From assembly GCF_002119405.1 (NCBI RefSeq), contig NZ_MTBG01000025.1, forward strand, positions 1 through 48,082: DNA of 48,082 bases, given 5' to 3'. Positions 20,767 to 29,284 of the stretch are shown piece by piece (positions within the stretch are counted from its first letter, which is position 1; each line of letters begins with the position of its first letter). The translations under genes and the position numbers were made by a program. Below the pieces are notes generated by a model that made no database searches, had not been told where the DNA came from, and saw only the letters and a program-made list of their open reading frames with translations. Origin of the DNA: Pseudoruegeria sp. SK021 (GTDB lineage Bacteria; Pseudomonadota; Alphaproteobacteria; Rhodobacterales; Rhodobacteraceae).

Positions 20767-21201
20767 TCACGCGCGGGAGGGCGCCAGAACGGTCGCTTCG
20801 CCGCTGGTGACCAGCGTTTCACCGACCCAAGCCTCGCACCGTAGGGTCACCCTGCGCCGGTCCACTTGCATGGATTGCACGGTGACCTTGGCAGTCACCG
20901 TGTCGTCCAGCCGGACCGGTGCATGGAAGTTCAGGGTTTGGCCCAAGTAAATGGTGCCCTGACCTGGCAAATGCTCGCCCAGCAGCGCAGAGAACAGGCT
21001 GCCGCACAGCATGCCGTGAACTATCCGCTCTTTGAAGATCGACGCGGCCCCCGCCTGTTCACACAGGTGGATCGGGTTGTGGTCTTCACTGACATCGGCA
21101 AACTTCAGGACGTCATCAAAGCCAAAGCATTTGGACAGACTGCGTTCCATGCCAATGGCCATGTCTTCAAGGAAGACCGTGCTGAAAATCCTGTCGGTCA
21201 T
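20767..21201 (-). CDS. MaoC-like dehydratase / (R)-enoyl-CoA hydratase
   Basis: A 144-residue single hot-dog protein. The hydratase-2 motif SEDHNPIHL (38-46) holds the catalytic pair D40 and H45, five apart as in PhaJ. The segment VHGMLCGSLFSALLGEHLPG is the family's central helix. It probably hydrates trans-2-enoyl-CoA to (R)-3-hydroxyacyl-CoA, linking beta-oxidation to polyhydroxyalkanoate or lipid synthesis. Its AGGA ribosome-binding site lies nine bases before the ATG and inside a strong hairpin (21210-21249), which suggests translational control. Confidence 0.87.
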   Translation of the reverse strand: MTDRIFSTVFLEDMAIGMERSLSKCFGFDDVLKFADVSEDHNPIHLCEQAGAASIFKERIVHGMLCGSLFSALLGEHLPGQGTIYLGQTLNFHAPVRLDDTVTAKVTVQSMQVDRRRVTLRCEAWVGETLVTSGEATVLAPSRA

Positions 21202-21209
21202 TTAGTTTC

Positions 21210-21249
21210 ATCCTGTGCGCTGTTAGAGAAGTTTTATTGCGCACAGGAT
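21210..21249 (-). promoter_or_regulatory. 11-bp hairpin that buries the maoC ribosome-binding site
   Basis: ATCCTGTGCGC (21210-21220) and GCGCACAGGAT (21239-21249) are perfect inverted repeats around an 18-base AT-rich loop, filling most of the 66-bp gap between the HAD gene and maoC. On the minus-strand RNA the 3' arm contains AGGA, the maoC Shine-Dalgarno. No T tract follows, so it is not a terminator. It could equally be an operator dyad. Confidence 0.55.
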
Positions 21250-21267
21250 TTAAAGGCAAGCGGCGCG

Positions 21268-22140
21268 TTAGCGCAGGCGTCCAATCGCCCAGCTGGGTGA
21301 CATTTGCACCTCAGCCAAAAAAGCGGTCAGTTTGTCCGGGTCGGGTTGACCGGCGATTTCGGTTTGCGCGGCCGCAAGTCCGCCGGTGACAAACAGGCAA
21401 TCCAGATCTTCACCGATGGCGCCGGCCAGATCGGTGATGGGGCCGTCGCCAATCGCCAGAATGCGGTCGTCGGGGATGGGTTCCAGTGCCGCAAGACGCC
21501 GCCGGGCCAGATCATAGATCGGCGGGTGCGGTTTGCCGACATAAAGGCTCTCGCCGCCCATTTCGGTATATAGCGCCGCCAAAGCCCCGGCGCAGTAAAT
21601 CCGTTGATCGCCGCGATCCACCACAATGTCGGGGTTGGCGCAAAGCAGCTTCAGACCCATGGTTTTGGCGCGCAGCAACTGGGCGCGATAATCGTCGGGG
21701 GTTTCGGTGGTATCATCGACCAAGCCGGTGCAAACGATGCCCTCGGCTTGATCCAGAGGCACGCGCGCGATCGTACTGGCGTCCAGTCCGTCACTCAGCT
21801 TGGTGAAAAAGGGCAGATCCCGCTCTGGTCCCATATGATAGACCGAGGTGCCGACCGCGCCGGCGACCATAGCGGCTTGGGCTGCATCGCCGGAACTGAC
21901 AATCACGTCCCACGCATCGCGCGGGCATCCCAGCGTGTCCAATTGTGCGGCGACCTCGCCCATCGGGCGCGGCGCATTGGTCAAGAACACCACCTTGCCA
22001 CCGGTTTTGCGGAAGGCCTGTAATGCGGCCACCGCTTCCGGGAAGACGGCAACACCATTGTGCAGGCAGCCCCACAAGTCGCAAAAGACGGCGTCATACC
22101 GGTCGGAAATCTCGGACAGGTTGGCAACGATCTGGGTCAT
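21268..22140 (-). CDS. HAD-superfamily class IIA hydrolase (TIGR01459-like)
   Basis: A 290-residue cytoplasmic phosphatase-like protein. Motif I is FCDLWGCLHNG, with nucleophile candidate D21; the second aspartate of the usual DxD is tryptophan, a trait of this subfamily. Motif II VVFLTNAPRP (49-58), the class IIA cap, VGKPHPPIYDLA (motif III lysine) and ILAIGDGPITDLAGA (motif IV) follow. The substrate is unknown. It precedes maoC by 66 bp, with a hairpin between them. Confidence 0.85.
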   Translation of the reverse strand: MTQIVANLSEISDRYDAVFCDLWGCLHNGVAVFPEAVAALQAFRKTGGKVVFLTNAPRPMGEVAAQLDTLGCPRDAWDVIVSSGDAAQAAMVAGAVGTSVYHMGPERDLPFFTKLSDGLDASTIARVPLDQAEGIVCTGLVDDTTETPDDYRAQLLRAKTMGLKLLCANPDIVVDRGDQRIYCAGALAALYTEMGGESLYVGKPHPPIYDLARRRLAALEPIPDDRILAIGDGPITDLAGAIGEDLDCLFVTGGLAAAQTEIAGQPDPDKLTAFLAEVQMSPSWAIGRLR

Positions 22141-22261
22141 GGGTACCTCGTAAAATGGACGCAGTCAGGGAAAGGGCGGTCTCGGTTGACGGGAATTCTA
22201 TGGCAGGTTTCCCCATTGGCGGCAAAGAGAATGGCGGCAGAGCGCGCGGCTAAGCCTGCCC

Positions 22262-23023
22262 TCAGTTTCGTTCGAAAATCCGCCGTCCCGGGCGCCGCCG
22301 CCGCCGTCCGGTTGGAGCAATCTGAACCCGCAGTTGCAGCATGCCGATGATCTGGCGCAGCAATTGCAGCGGCGGGATGCACCGGAACAGATCGCCCATC
22401 ATGCGCATGTCGGCTTTTAGGCCGCCAATCACGCCAAATTTCCGGTTCTTGCTGGTGCTTGCCACCCGCCGCCACGGCACAATCGCGATCCGCGCCCCCA
22501 AAGCGACGCAGATGCGGTTCATCCAGACTTCCAGACCGAAGGGCGGCAGCTCTGCCAGTTCGCCAAGCTGCGCGGCGATCAGATCGCGGCGCAGCATCCG
22601 TTCGCCTGAGATGTAATCGAGGCCGAGCACCTTCCAGATGCCCGGTGTATTGCCGCGCAGGCTGATGGCGATGTCGGCGCGTCCGTCGAGAACCGGCAGG
22701 ATCAATGCGGCCAGATCGCCATTGACCAATCCGGTCAAATCCGAATCCAGCAACAGCACGAACGGACTGTTGGACCGCGATAACCCCGTGGCCACAGCGC
22801 GGGTCTTGCCGCCGTTCTCTGGCAGGCGAATGACCTCGACCCGGTCAAACTCCGCGGCAATCTCGGCGGTAGTATCCGACGACCCGTCATCCACTACCAG
22901 CACCCGGTCGATCAACGCGTGCGCCGTGGCGACCCGCAGAACTGCGGCGATGCGCGGGCCTTCGTTATAGGCCGGGATGATGCAAGTCACCCGGTGGTCG
23001 GTCTGCGTGCCGTTCTGGGCCAT
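22262..23023 (-). CDS. family 2 glycosyltransferase
   Basis: A 253-residue GT-A-fold transferase, probably peripheral to the membrane. CIIPAYNEG (14-22), the nucleotide-sugar VVDDGSSD (43-50) and the metal-site LLDSDLTG (91-98) are GT2 hallmarks, close to the DPM/DPG-synthase-like group. The end is very basic (GRRRRRPGRR). The ATG at 23023 follows GGGGGA at good spacing; an in-frame ATG at 23041 overlaps the DedA stop (ATGA) and is the alternative. It is third in the operon GT-DedA-GT2, so it likely works on a membrane lipid or polyprenyl acceptor. Confidence 0.85.
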   Translation of the reverse strand: MAQNGTQTDHRVTCIIPAYNEGPRIAAVLRVATAHALIDRVLVVDDGSSDTTAEIAAEFDRVEVIRLPENGGKTRAVATGLSRSNSPFVLLLDSDLTGLVNGDLAALILPVLDGRADIAISLRGNTPGIWKVLGLDYISGERMLRRDLIAAQLGELAELPPFGLEVWMNRICVALGARIAIVPWRRVASTSKNRKFGVIGGLKADMRMMGDLFRCIPPLQLLRQIIGMLQLRVQIAPTGRRRRRPGRRIFERN

Positions 23024-23037
23024 GGTGTCGTCCCCCG

Positions 23038-23616
23038 TCATGCGTGTCGCCGCTTTCGCCAAAAGAGCCACGCGATCACCGCGATCGTGGCAAGCCCTGC
23101 CATGATCGCGGACCCGCGCCAAATCCACGTGTCAATCTCGGCATGCGCCTGTCCAAGTGCATAACCGATCATCAAAAAGAACAAGGTTTTCGGCAGAGTG
23201 CCGAGCAGGTTGAACCACAGGAACGACCCAAACGGCATCCGTCCGGCCCCGGCTGCGATCAGTGCCGCAAAGCCCAAGGAATGGGTGATTTTGGCGAGGA
23301 TCAGGGTTCGGCCGCCACGCGTTTGAAAATGCGCGGCCAAGGGTTCGATCCGGGGCTCGTCGATCCGCAGGCGGCGGCGCCAGCGATCTGGCAAAACCTG
23401 AAGACCGGACCGCCCGAGCCAATACATCCCGGCATCACCGATAAGATCGGCCAGCACCAACACAACAAACGCCCACGGAAAGGCGAAATAGCCCAGCCGC
23501 GTCAGCCACCCGGCAATGACCGACACAATCGGGCCTTCCAGAACTGCCAATGGAAACAGCAGCGCGAGGCCGTGGGACTGGAGCAATTGCAAGATGGCGT
23601 CGGTCGATGCGCTCAT
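23038..23616 (-). CDS. DedA/SNARE-associated family membrane protein
   Basis: A 192-residue inner-membrane protein with four or five hydrophobic segments. VLEGPIVSVIAGWLTRLGYF (25-44), DAGMYWLGRSG and the family loop with ITHSLGFAALIAAGAGRMPFG are typical of DedA proteins, which move lipid carriers such as undecaprenyl phosphate or phospholipids across the membrane. It sits between two glycosyltransferases, ten bases after the first and overlapping the extended start of the second, so a role in flipping their lipid substrate or product is a reasonable inference. Confidence 0.85.
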   Translation of the reverse strand: MSASTDAILQLLQSHGLALLFPLAVLEGPIVSVIAGWLTRLGYFAFPWAFVVLVLADLIGDAGMYWLGRSGLQVLPDRWRRRLRIDEPRIEPLAAHFQTRGGRTLILAKITHSLGFAALIAAGAGRMPFGSFLWFNLLGTLPKTLFFLMIGYALGQAHAEIDTWIWRGSAIMAGLATIAVIAWLFWRKRRHA

Positions 23617-23625
23617 GATCTGCCC

Positions 23626-24750
23626 CTATTCGCCGGCCGCGACAGTCTCGGGGGCGTTGCGCACTTGGTTTCCGCGCCAGACGATCCCGCGTGTGGTGAA
23701 AGAGGCCAGCCAGATGGCCGGAATCAAGGCATCCCGAACCAGCCAACTAACGATGTCCAACGGCCCAGCCGGCCAGCCCGCGCGCCGCGCCAGCAGCCAT
23801 TCGGCCCCATACCACAACGCCAAGAACAGGATCAGAGCAACGGAGGGAAGAGCGCCGCTCACGCATAAGGCCGCGAGGGGCGGCAAAGCGCCGGATAGGA
23901 TTTCGGTGGCGAACAGCGCCGGAAAGCCCGCGCGCCGCACCTGCGCCCAACGAACCTGCCGTTGCCAGACTTCGCGGAATTTCCGATGCCCCAGAGGCTG
24001 TGGGAAAGGGTGCCGCACGACACGAACCTTTAGACCCGCCTGACGGACCAGACGGGTGCTGGCGATATCCTCGGCCAGATCATGTCCCAAAGCGGCCACT
24101 CCGCCGGCGTTCTCCAGAATGTCGCGCCGCCAGAACAGGACCTTGCCCTGCGCAAAGCCGGTGCCCAGCTCATCCGCCGCCAACTGCCAGCGATCTTGAT
24201 AGGTGTTCAAGAAGGCGGCTTCTAAGGCGGCCCAAAGGCCGGAGCCGTGGGTTCCCGCAGGCGGTGAAGTGACCAAACCCGTGCCCGGGCGCCATGTGGC
24301 AAACAATGTACCGATATAACTGGGGGGCAGAGCGACATTGCTGTCAATCATCACGATCCAGTCGTGCTGCGCCGCCGCCCAGCCTTTGGCAAGGTTGTTG
24401 AGCTTGGGGTTGCCGCTGATCGGGTCCTCGCCAATCAGCAACTGCGATGGCACGTCGGGATGCTGGGCCATAATCCGGCGCACCAGTCCGATTGCTGGGT
24501 CCTCGGCACTGGCGATGCAGAAAATCACTTCGATGTCGGCGCTGCGGTCAGAAAATGTCGTTTCGAGGGTCTCCGCCAGCGTCGGGTCCAAGCCGCAGAC
24601 TGGCCGCAATACGGTCAGAGGGGGCAGATGCACCGGCACCGCAGCGCGGGGGGCGGCCACACGGCGAAAGACCAAGGCGACCGAGATCAGGTGCGCGGCA
24701 GTGGTCAGGGCGGCAAACTTGGACAGAAGCATCATCAACAGGGCGGTCAC
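23626..24750 (-). CDS. ceramide-glucosyltransferase/HpnI-like glycosyltransferase (GT21)
   Basis: A 374-residue membrane glycosyltransferase. An N-terminal helix (about 5-28), LTVLRPVCGLDPTL (45-58), the metal site MIDSNVALPPSYI (134-146), a catalytic-aspartate segment LAEDIAST and the acceptor motif QRQVRW are all as in GT21 enzymes; three or four C-terminal hydrophobic segments follow. Relatives add sugars to ceramide or act in hopanoid synthesis (HpnI). The start is GTG at 24750: GGAGG lies six bases upstream, which decides against the longer frame. It heads GT-DedA-GT2. No hopanoid genes are near, so the acceptor remains open. Confidence 0.85.
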   Translation of the reverse strand: MTALLMMLLSKFAALTTAAHLISVALVFRRVAAPRAAVPVHLPPLTVLRPVCGLDPTLAETLETTFSDRSADIEVIFCIASAEDPAIGLVRRIMAQHPDVPSQLLIGEDPISGNPKLNNLAKGWAAAQHDWIVMIDSNVALPPSYIGTLFATWRPGTGLVTSPPAGTHGSGLWAALEAAFLNTYQDRWQLAADELGTGFAQGKVLFWRRDILENAGGVAALGHDLAEDIASTRLVRQAGLKVRVVRHPFPQPLGHRKFREVWQRQVRWAQVRRAGFPALFATEILSGALPPLAALCVSGALPSVALILFLALWYGAEWLLARRAGWPAGPLDIVSWLVRDALIPAIWLASFTTRGIVWRGNQVRNAPETVAAGE

Positions 24751-25201
24751 GCTGCACCTCCGGTCAACGCCAAGGCACGATTTTGGCAACGGCGGCGTAC
24801 AGCAGGCCGGATGGACTGGAACGCCATGACAGCTTCCCCCTCTGACGAATGCATCTGTGCTTCATCCACAGTGTTGATCGGCTCCATGATACCACATACC
24901 AGTGTTCGCAACCCGCCCGGTCCGCGATGGTTCCAAATTCATATCCTGCCACAATTTCTGGCATCACAACTCTGTGTGTTGGTACATGGTCCTCGGGTTG
25001 GCTTTTGTCTACAGCCGTTTTTCCCTGCGTCCCTGTGCTGGCCGGGTGTTGCGGGCACGCGACGGATTTGACGGATTTAGAGGGCATGCACCCTGCTGTA
25101 GCGGGAATGGTCGGGCCGACGGTAGGTGTTGCGCGGCCCGGTGGCAGGTGCCAAGATGGTGGCGCGCGCTTTGATGCGGGACGGGCCCCACGGAAGGAAC
25201 C
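24751..25201. other. gene-free divergent spacer
   Basis: 451 bases between two divergent membrane-protein genes. It is less GC-rich than its surroundings. Open frames on both strands are short or have unlikely composition. The only clear pattern is the 9-bp tandem GACGGATTT at 25061-25078. Promoters for both genes must lie here but no convincing -35/-10 pair was found. Confidence 0.5.
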
Positions 25202-25852
25202 ATGCATCCCATGAAGTCGTCGCGGATCGTGCTGCTGGTCCTGATTTATCTCGCCCTGATTGCCGCTGGCTTCGCCCTGTCGCTGGTTTTAAAGCACTGG
25301 TGGTCGACCGAGGCCGCAGCGCTTGCACGCCCTCACATGCAAACCGCGATGATCGGGGTGCTGATCGTTTACGTGATCGCGTCCGCGCTGCCATTTGTGC
25401 CGGGGGCCGAGATTGGCTTGGGCATGATCATGATCTTTGGCGCGCGGGCGGCACCACTGGTTTATATGTGTATGGTGGGGGCGTTGGTGCTGGCCTATCT
25501 TTGCGGCCGCTTTGTGCCGAGCCATCGGATCGCGCGGGGGCTGTCGTGGCTGGGCCTCGATCGGGCTGCGGGGCTGGTTCTTGGCTGCGCGGCGCGGGAC
25601 TATGACCAGCGCACCGCGTTTCTCAAGGCGCGCCTGCCGAAACGGGTGGTGCCCTTCGTTCTGCGCCACCGATATATCGCGCTGGCGATCTTGTTGAATC
25701 TGCCGGGAAATTCATTGCTGGGCGGCGGCGGAGGATTGGCTTTCGCTGCGGGTGCCAGCCGGATTTTTGCGCCTGTGCCATTTGTTGGCACGATCTTGTT
25801 GGCCGTGGCGCCAATCCCGGGACTGGTGCTGTTGAGTGGCTTGGGGTCGTGA
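25202..25852 (+). CDS. VTT-domain (TVP38/TMEM64-like) membrane protein
   Basis: A 216-residue inner-membrane protein with about five hydrophobic segments. IASALPFVPGAEIGLGM (about 59-75) and LNLPGNSLLGGGGGLAF match the re-entrant loops of the VTT/SNARE-associated superfamily, distantly related to DedA. Such proteins act as lipid scramblases or flippases. GGAAGGAACC precedes the ATG. It is divergent from the GT-DedA-GT2 operon, so two VTT-fold proteins lie within 1.6 kb. The specific lipid is unknown. Confidence 0.75.
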   Translation: MHPMKSSRIVLLVLIYLALIAAGFALSLVLKHWWSTEAAALARPHMQTAMIGVLIVYVIASALPFVPGAEIGLGMIMIFGARAAPLVYMCMVGALVLAYLCGRFVPSHRIARGLSWLGLDRAAGLVLGCAARDYDQRTAFLKARLPKRVVPFVLRHRYIALAILLNLPGNSLLGGGGGLAFAAGASRIFAPVPFVGTILLAVAPIPGLVLLSGLGS

Positions 25853-25901
25853 TCCAGCCTCCCAGGGCGCACGGAACGCCCCGGAAAGCTGGGTTGATGT
25901 C

Positions 25902-26822
25902 TTAAAGTGTCAGATTGGGGATGATCTGCTTCTTACGGCTCATAATGCCGGGCAGAACAACGGTATCGCCGGTCACTGTCGCGCCAAAGCTTTTCTCGGC
26001 CACAGTTTTGACCACGTCGTTGGGGACCAGAAGGGTTGCTTCTTCCTTCAGGATATCGACAACAAACAGCAGCACCTCATCGACGCCGTCTTCGGTCGCC
26101 ACGGTGGTCATCGTCTCCATCAGGCTGGCCTTGCGGTCGAGCGGGATGTTCGGAGCGGTGGTTTCCAGAACCGAAACGCGGAAAGACTTTCCACCGACTT
26201 CGAACTTTTTGCTGTCCATTCGGATCAGTTCAGCGTCGGAAAAAGCCGAGACGTCAGACTTGGCGGCGAACATTTCATTCGCGTAGTCGGTGACGTTCAC
26301 GCCCAGATCATCGGCCAAAAGGGCGACGACTTCGCGGTCACGGTCCGTGGTGGTCGGCGACCGAAATTCCAAGGTGTCGGACAGGATGCAGGACAACATC
26401 GCGCCTTTGATGCCTTCGGGCATTTTCGCCGCATCGTCGCCCATCAGGTCAAACATGATCGTGGCGGTGCAGGCAACCGGCCGAATGGTGATGTCGATCG
26501 GACCTTTGGTTTCAATGCCGCCGAACAGCTTGTGGTGGTCAATGATCGCGAGAATGTCGGCGTCATTGATGCCCTCGGGCAATTCTGCCGGGTTGTTGGT
26601 GTCGACAATGACAATTTGCTCGCCTGCTGCGACGGTCGAAATGATCTCGGGCTTGGTCAGCGACCAACGGTCGAGAACAAACAGAGCCTCGGTGTTGGGT
26701 TCACCCAGCAGCTTGGCTTCGGCCGCGGTGCCTTTGATTTCGGACAGATACCACGCCCAGATAAGCGGCGAGCCGGTGCTGTCGGTGTCGGGGGCCAGGT
26801 GGCCGAAAACCTTGATCGTCAT
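25902..26822 (-). CDS. ppaC: manganese-dependent inorganic pyrophosphatase (family II)
   Basis: A cytoplasmic DHH-family enzyme that hydrolyses pyrophosphate and so drives biosynthetic reactions. It has 306 residues. The metal ligands are visible: H8, D12 and D14 (HLAPDTDS), D74 (VDTNNP), and D95-H96-H97 (DHHKLFGG). The C-terminal DHHA2 domain ends with the substrate-binding SRKKQ. The ATG at 26822 follows AGGT; the longer frame lacks family residues. It is divergent from prs, whose product makes PRPP used in pyrophosphate-releasing reactions. Confidence 0.96.
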   Translation of the reverse strand: MTIKVFGHLAPDTDSTGSPLIWAWYLSEIKGTAAEAKLLGEPNTEALFVLDRWSLTKPEIISTVAAGEQIVIVDTNNPAELPEGINDADILAIIDHHKLFGGIETKGPIDITIRPVACTATIMFDLMGDDAAKMPEGIKGAMLSCILSDTLEFRSPTTTDRDREVVALLADDLGVNVTDYANEMFAAKSDVSAFSDAELIRMDSKKFEVGGKSFRVSVLETTAPNIPLDRKASLMETMTTVATEDGVDEVLLFVVDILKEEATLLVPNDVVKTVAEKSFGATVTGDTVVLPGIMSRKKQIIPNLTL

Positions 26823-27026
26823 GATACCTGTCCAATTGGGTTTGGTCGCCGGGTATATAGTCTCTGGGGGGTGCATCTGTCTACGGGGGGAGGTCAGGGG
26901 TGTTTCGCCGCAGGATTGCCGCCGGAAGGATGGCCAATTTGCCACAGTTGAGATGCCGCATTGGCGTTATGACGGTGTGGGTGTTAACGGTTTGCTCGAT
27001 TCTGTCATCTCCGAAGGACGCTGCCC

Positions 27027-28046
27027 ATGCCCGCACCCGTTGAACCCAAGTTGATTTCTGGGAATGCCAACAGGACCCTCGCAAAGGCGGTTGCCCGGCG
27101 AATGTCCATGCACCGGGGAATGAACGTCGGTCTGGTGAACGCGCGCGTCGAGCGGTTCAACGATCAGGAAATCTTTGTTGAGGTGTTTGAGAACATCCGT
27201 GGCGAAGACATGTTCATCATTCAGCCGACCTCAAACCCGGCCAACGACAACCTGATGGAACTGATGATCATGACCGATGCCCTGCGCCGGTCCAGCGCCG
27301 GGCGCATCACGGCCGTCATCCCCTATTTTGGCTATGCGCGGCAAGACCGGCGCACCAAGGCGCGGACGCCGATTTCGGCCAAACTGGTGGCGAACCTGCT
27401 GACCGAGGCGGGAATCGAGCGGGTGCTGACCATGGATCTGCATGCGGCGCAGATTCAGGGCTTCTTCGATATCCCGGTGGACAACCTTTATGCCTCGCCG
27501 GTGTTCGCGCTGGATATTGAGCACCAGTTCAAAGGTCAGATGGCCGATTTGATGATCGTGTCCCCTGATGTCGGCGGCGTGGCCCGGGCGCGGGAATTGG
27601 CCCAGCGGATCGGCTGCCCCTTGTCCATCGTCGACAAGCGCCGCGAAAAGGCGGGCGAAGTGGCCGAGATGACCGTGATCGGCGATGTGACTGGCAAGAC
27701 CTGTATCATCGTGGATGACCTGTGCGACACGGCCGGCACGCTGTGCAAGGCGGCAGAAGTGCTGATCGAAGCCGGTGCGAACGAGGTGCATTCCTATATC
27801 ACCCATGGGGTTCTATCGGGCCCGGCGGTTGGGCGGATCACCAATTCGAAAATGAAAAGCCTGGTGATTACCGACACGATTGAGGCCTCAGAGGCCGTCA
27901 AGGCGGCGCCGAATATCCGCATCGTGCCGACCGCGCCGATCTTTGCGCAAGCGATCCTGAACATCTGGAACGGAACGTCGGTGTCGTCGTTGTTCAGCAC
28001 TGAAACGTTGGGGCCGATTTATGAAGGTCTGTATCCTCGGGCCTAA
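27027..28046 (+). CDS. prs: ribose-phosphate pyrophosphokinase
   Basis: Makes PRPP from ribose 5-phosphate and ATP for purine, pyrimidine, histidine and NAD synthesis. It has 339 residues, some 20 more than the E. coli enzyme, including an N-terminal extension and an alphaproteobacterial-style insertion near [16 protein letters not shown]. Landmarks: [35 protein letters not shown] and the PRPP loop [22 protein letters not shown] precedes the ATG. A 7-bp hairpin (28073-28092) without a T tract follows the stop. It supplies the PurE/PurK and CarB pathways in the same window. Confidence 0.98.
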   Translation: MPAPVEPKLISGNANRTLAKAVARRMSMHRGMNVGLVNARVERFNDQEIFVEVFENIRGEDMFIIQPTSNPANDNLMELMIMTDALRRSSAGRITAVIPYFGYARQDRRTKARTPISAKLVANLLTEAGIERVLTMDLHAAQIQGFFDIPVDNLYASPVFALDIEHQFKGQMADLMIVSPDVGGVARARELAQRIGCPLSIVDKRREKAGEVAEMTVIGDVTGKTCIIVDDLCDTAGTLCKAAEVLIEAGANEVHSYITHGVLSGPAVGRITNSKMKSLVITDTIEASEAVKAAPNIRIVPTAPIFAQAILNIWNGTSVSSLFSTETLGPIYEGLYPRA

Positions 28047-28117
28047 GCGGCTGACGGGCGGTGCAAATTGGTCTGCCGGCGTCATCCGGCAGGCCTGAGT
28101 AGAAGGACGATGCTGGG

Positions 28118-29284
28118 ATGACCCATGCCGTGACCGCCTATTGCGGTGCCGCTGTCCACGATGGTCTGGACCTGCACCCGGATCGCGCCCTCTTGGTGCG
28201 CAACGGTCAGGTGCTGGACATCGTCGTCCCAGCGATGGTGCCATCCGATGCCGCTCGCGTCATATTGGACGGGGGCATTCTGGTCCCCGGTTTTGTTGAT
28301 TGTCAGGTCAACGGCGGCGACGGTGTGATGTTCAACAGCGCGCCGACGCTGGACACGTTGATCCGGATGGCGCGGGCGCATCGTGCCACCGGCACCGCGG
28401 CGATCCTACCGACCCTGATCACCGATACGCCCGCGGTAACGACGGCCGCAATTCAAGCGGTGGTTGATGCGGTGGCCGAGGGCGTGTCGGGCATCATCGG
28501 ATTGCATCTGGAGGGGCCGCATCTGTCGGTGGCGCGCAAAGGGGCCCATGATCCGCAACTGATCCGGCCGATGGAGGATGCGGATCTGGCGGTGCTTCTG
28601 GCCGCAGCGGCAGCCTTGCCGAACCTGATGGTGACGGTCGCGCCCGAAGCGGTGCGCCCGGACCAGATCGCCGCCTTGGCCGATGCCGGTGTGATCGTCT
28701 CACTGGGTCACAGCGATGCCTCTGCGGGCGACGCCGATGCGGCGTTCGCCGCCGGGGCGCGCTGTGCCACCCATCTGTTCAACGCCATGAGCCAATTTTC
28801 AGGGCGGAAGCCGGGACTGGTCGGGGCAACGCTGAACGCACCAGCGGTGTCCGCAGGACTGATTGCCGACGGCATTCATGTTGATCCCGCCTCGATCAGG
28901 TTGGCCCTGCGCGCCAAGCAGGCCCCCGGTGAGGTCTTTCTGGTCAGCGATGCCATGGCGGTCACTGGCAGCGATCTGACGGAATTCACCCTAAACGGTC
29001 GCCGTATCCTGCGGGCCGATGGCCGGTTGACGCTGGAAGACGGCACCCTTGCCGGAGCGGACCTTGAGATGCTGCGCGCGGTTCAGGTCATGGTGCAGGA
29101 CGTCGGAGTCTCGGTTGTGCAGGCCATTCGGATGGCGACGGGCGCCCCCGCCGCCCTGTTGCGCCAAAGCTTCGGTTTTGGCCGGTTATGCCCCGGATCA
29201 CCGGCCGTGCTGGTCTGGCTGGGTCCGGATCTGGCCCGGCGCCCGTTGCCTGTGGCCGGTGATCCGGCTCAGTCGTTGGGTTGA
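28118..29284 (+). CDS. nagA: N-acetylglucosamine-6-phosphate deacetylase
   Basis: An amidohydrolase that removes acetate from GlcNAc-6-phosphate in amino-sugar recycling. It has 388 residues. Metal and catalytic segments: LVPGFVDCQVNGGDGVMF near the start, HLEGPHLSVARKGAHDP (E of LEGP), VSLGHSDAS, ATHLFNAMS and the catalytic aspartate in LVSDAMAVTG. No nagB, nagK or sugar transporter is adjacent, so it may recycle cell-wall sugars. Its last 16 bases overlap the 3' end of convergent prpE. Confidence 0.92.
   Translation: MTHAVTAYCGAAVHDGLDLHPDRALLVRNGQVLDIVVPAMVPSDAARVILDGGILVPGFVDCQVNGGDGVMFNSAPTLDTLIRMARAHRATGTAAILPTLITDTPAVTTAAIQAVVDAVAEGVSGIIGLHLEGPHLSVARKGAHDPQLIRPMEDADLAVLLAAAAALPNLMVTVAPEAVRPDQIAALADAGVIVSLGHSDASAGDADAAFAAGARCATHLFNAMSQFSGRKPGLVGATLNAPAVSAGLIADGIHVDPASIRLALRAKQAPGEVFLVSDAMAVTGSDLTEFTLNGRRILRADGRLTLEDGTLAGADLEMLRAVQVMVQDVGVSVVQAIRMATGAPAALLRQSFGFGRLCPGSPAVLVWLGPDLARRPLPVAGDPAQSLG

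Noticed and set aside
21304..22153. Several plus-strand frames across the HAD gene
   Set aside because: Antisense shadows of a gene with intact HAD motifs.
24764..25207. 147-codon minus-strand frame and overlapping plus-strand frames in the divergent spacer
   Set aside because: Composition is not protein-like, no ribosome-binding site, and they overlap the well-supported starts on both sides.
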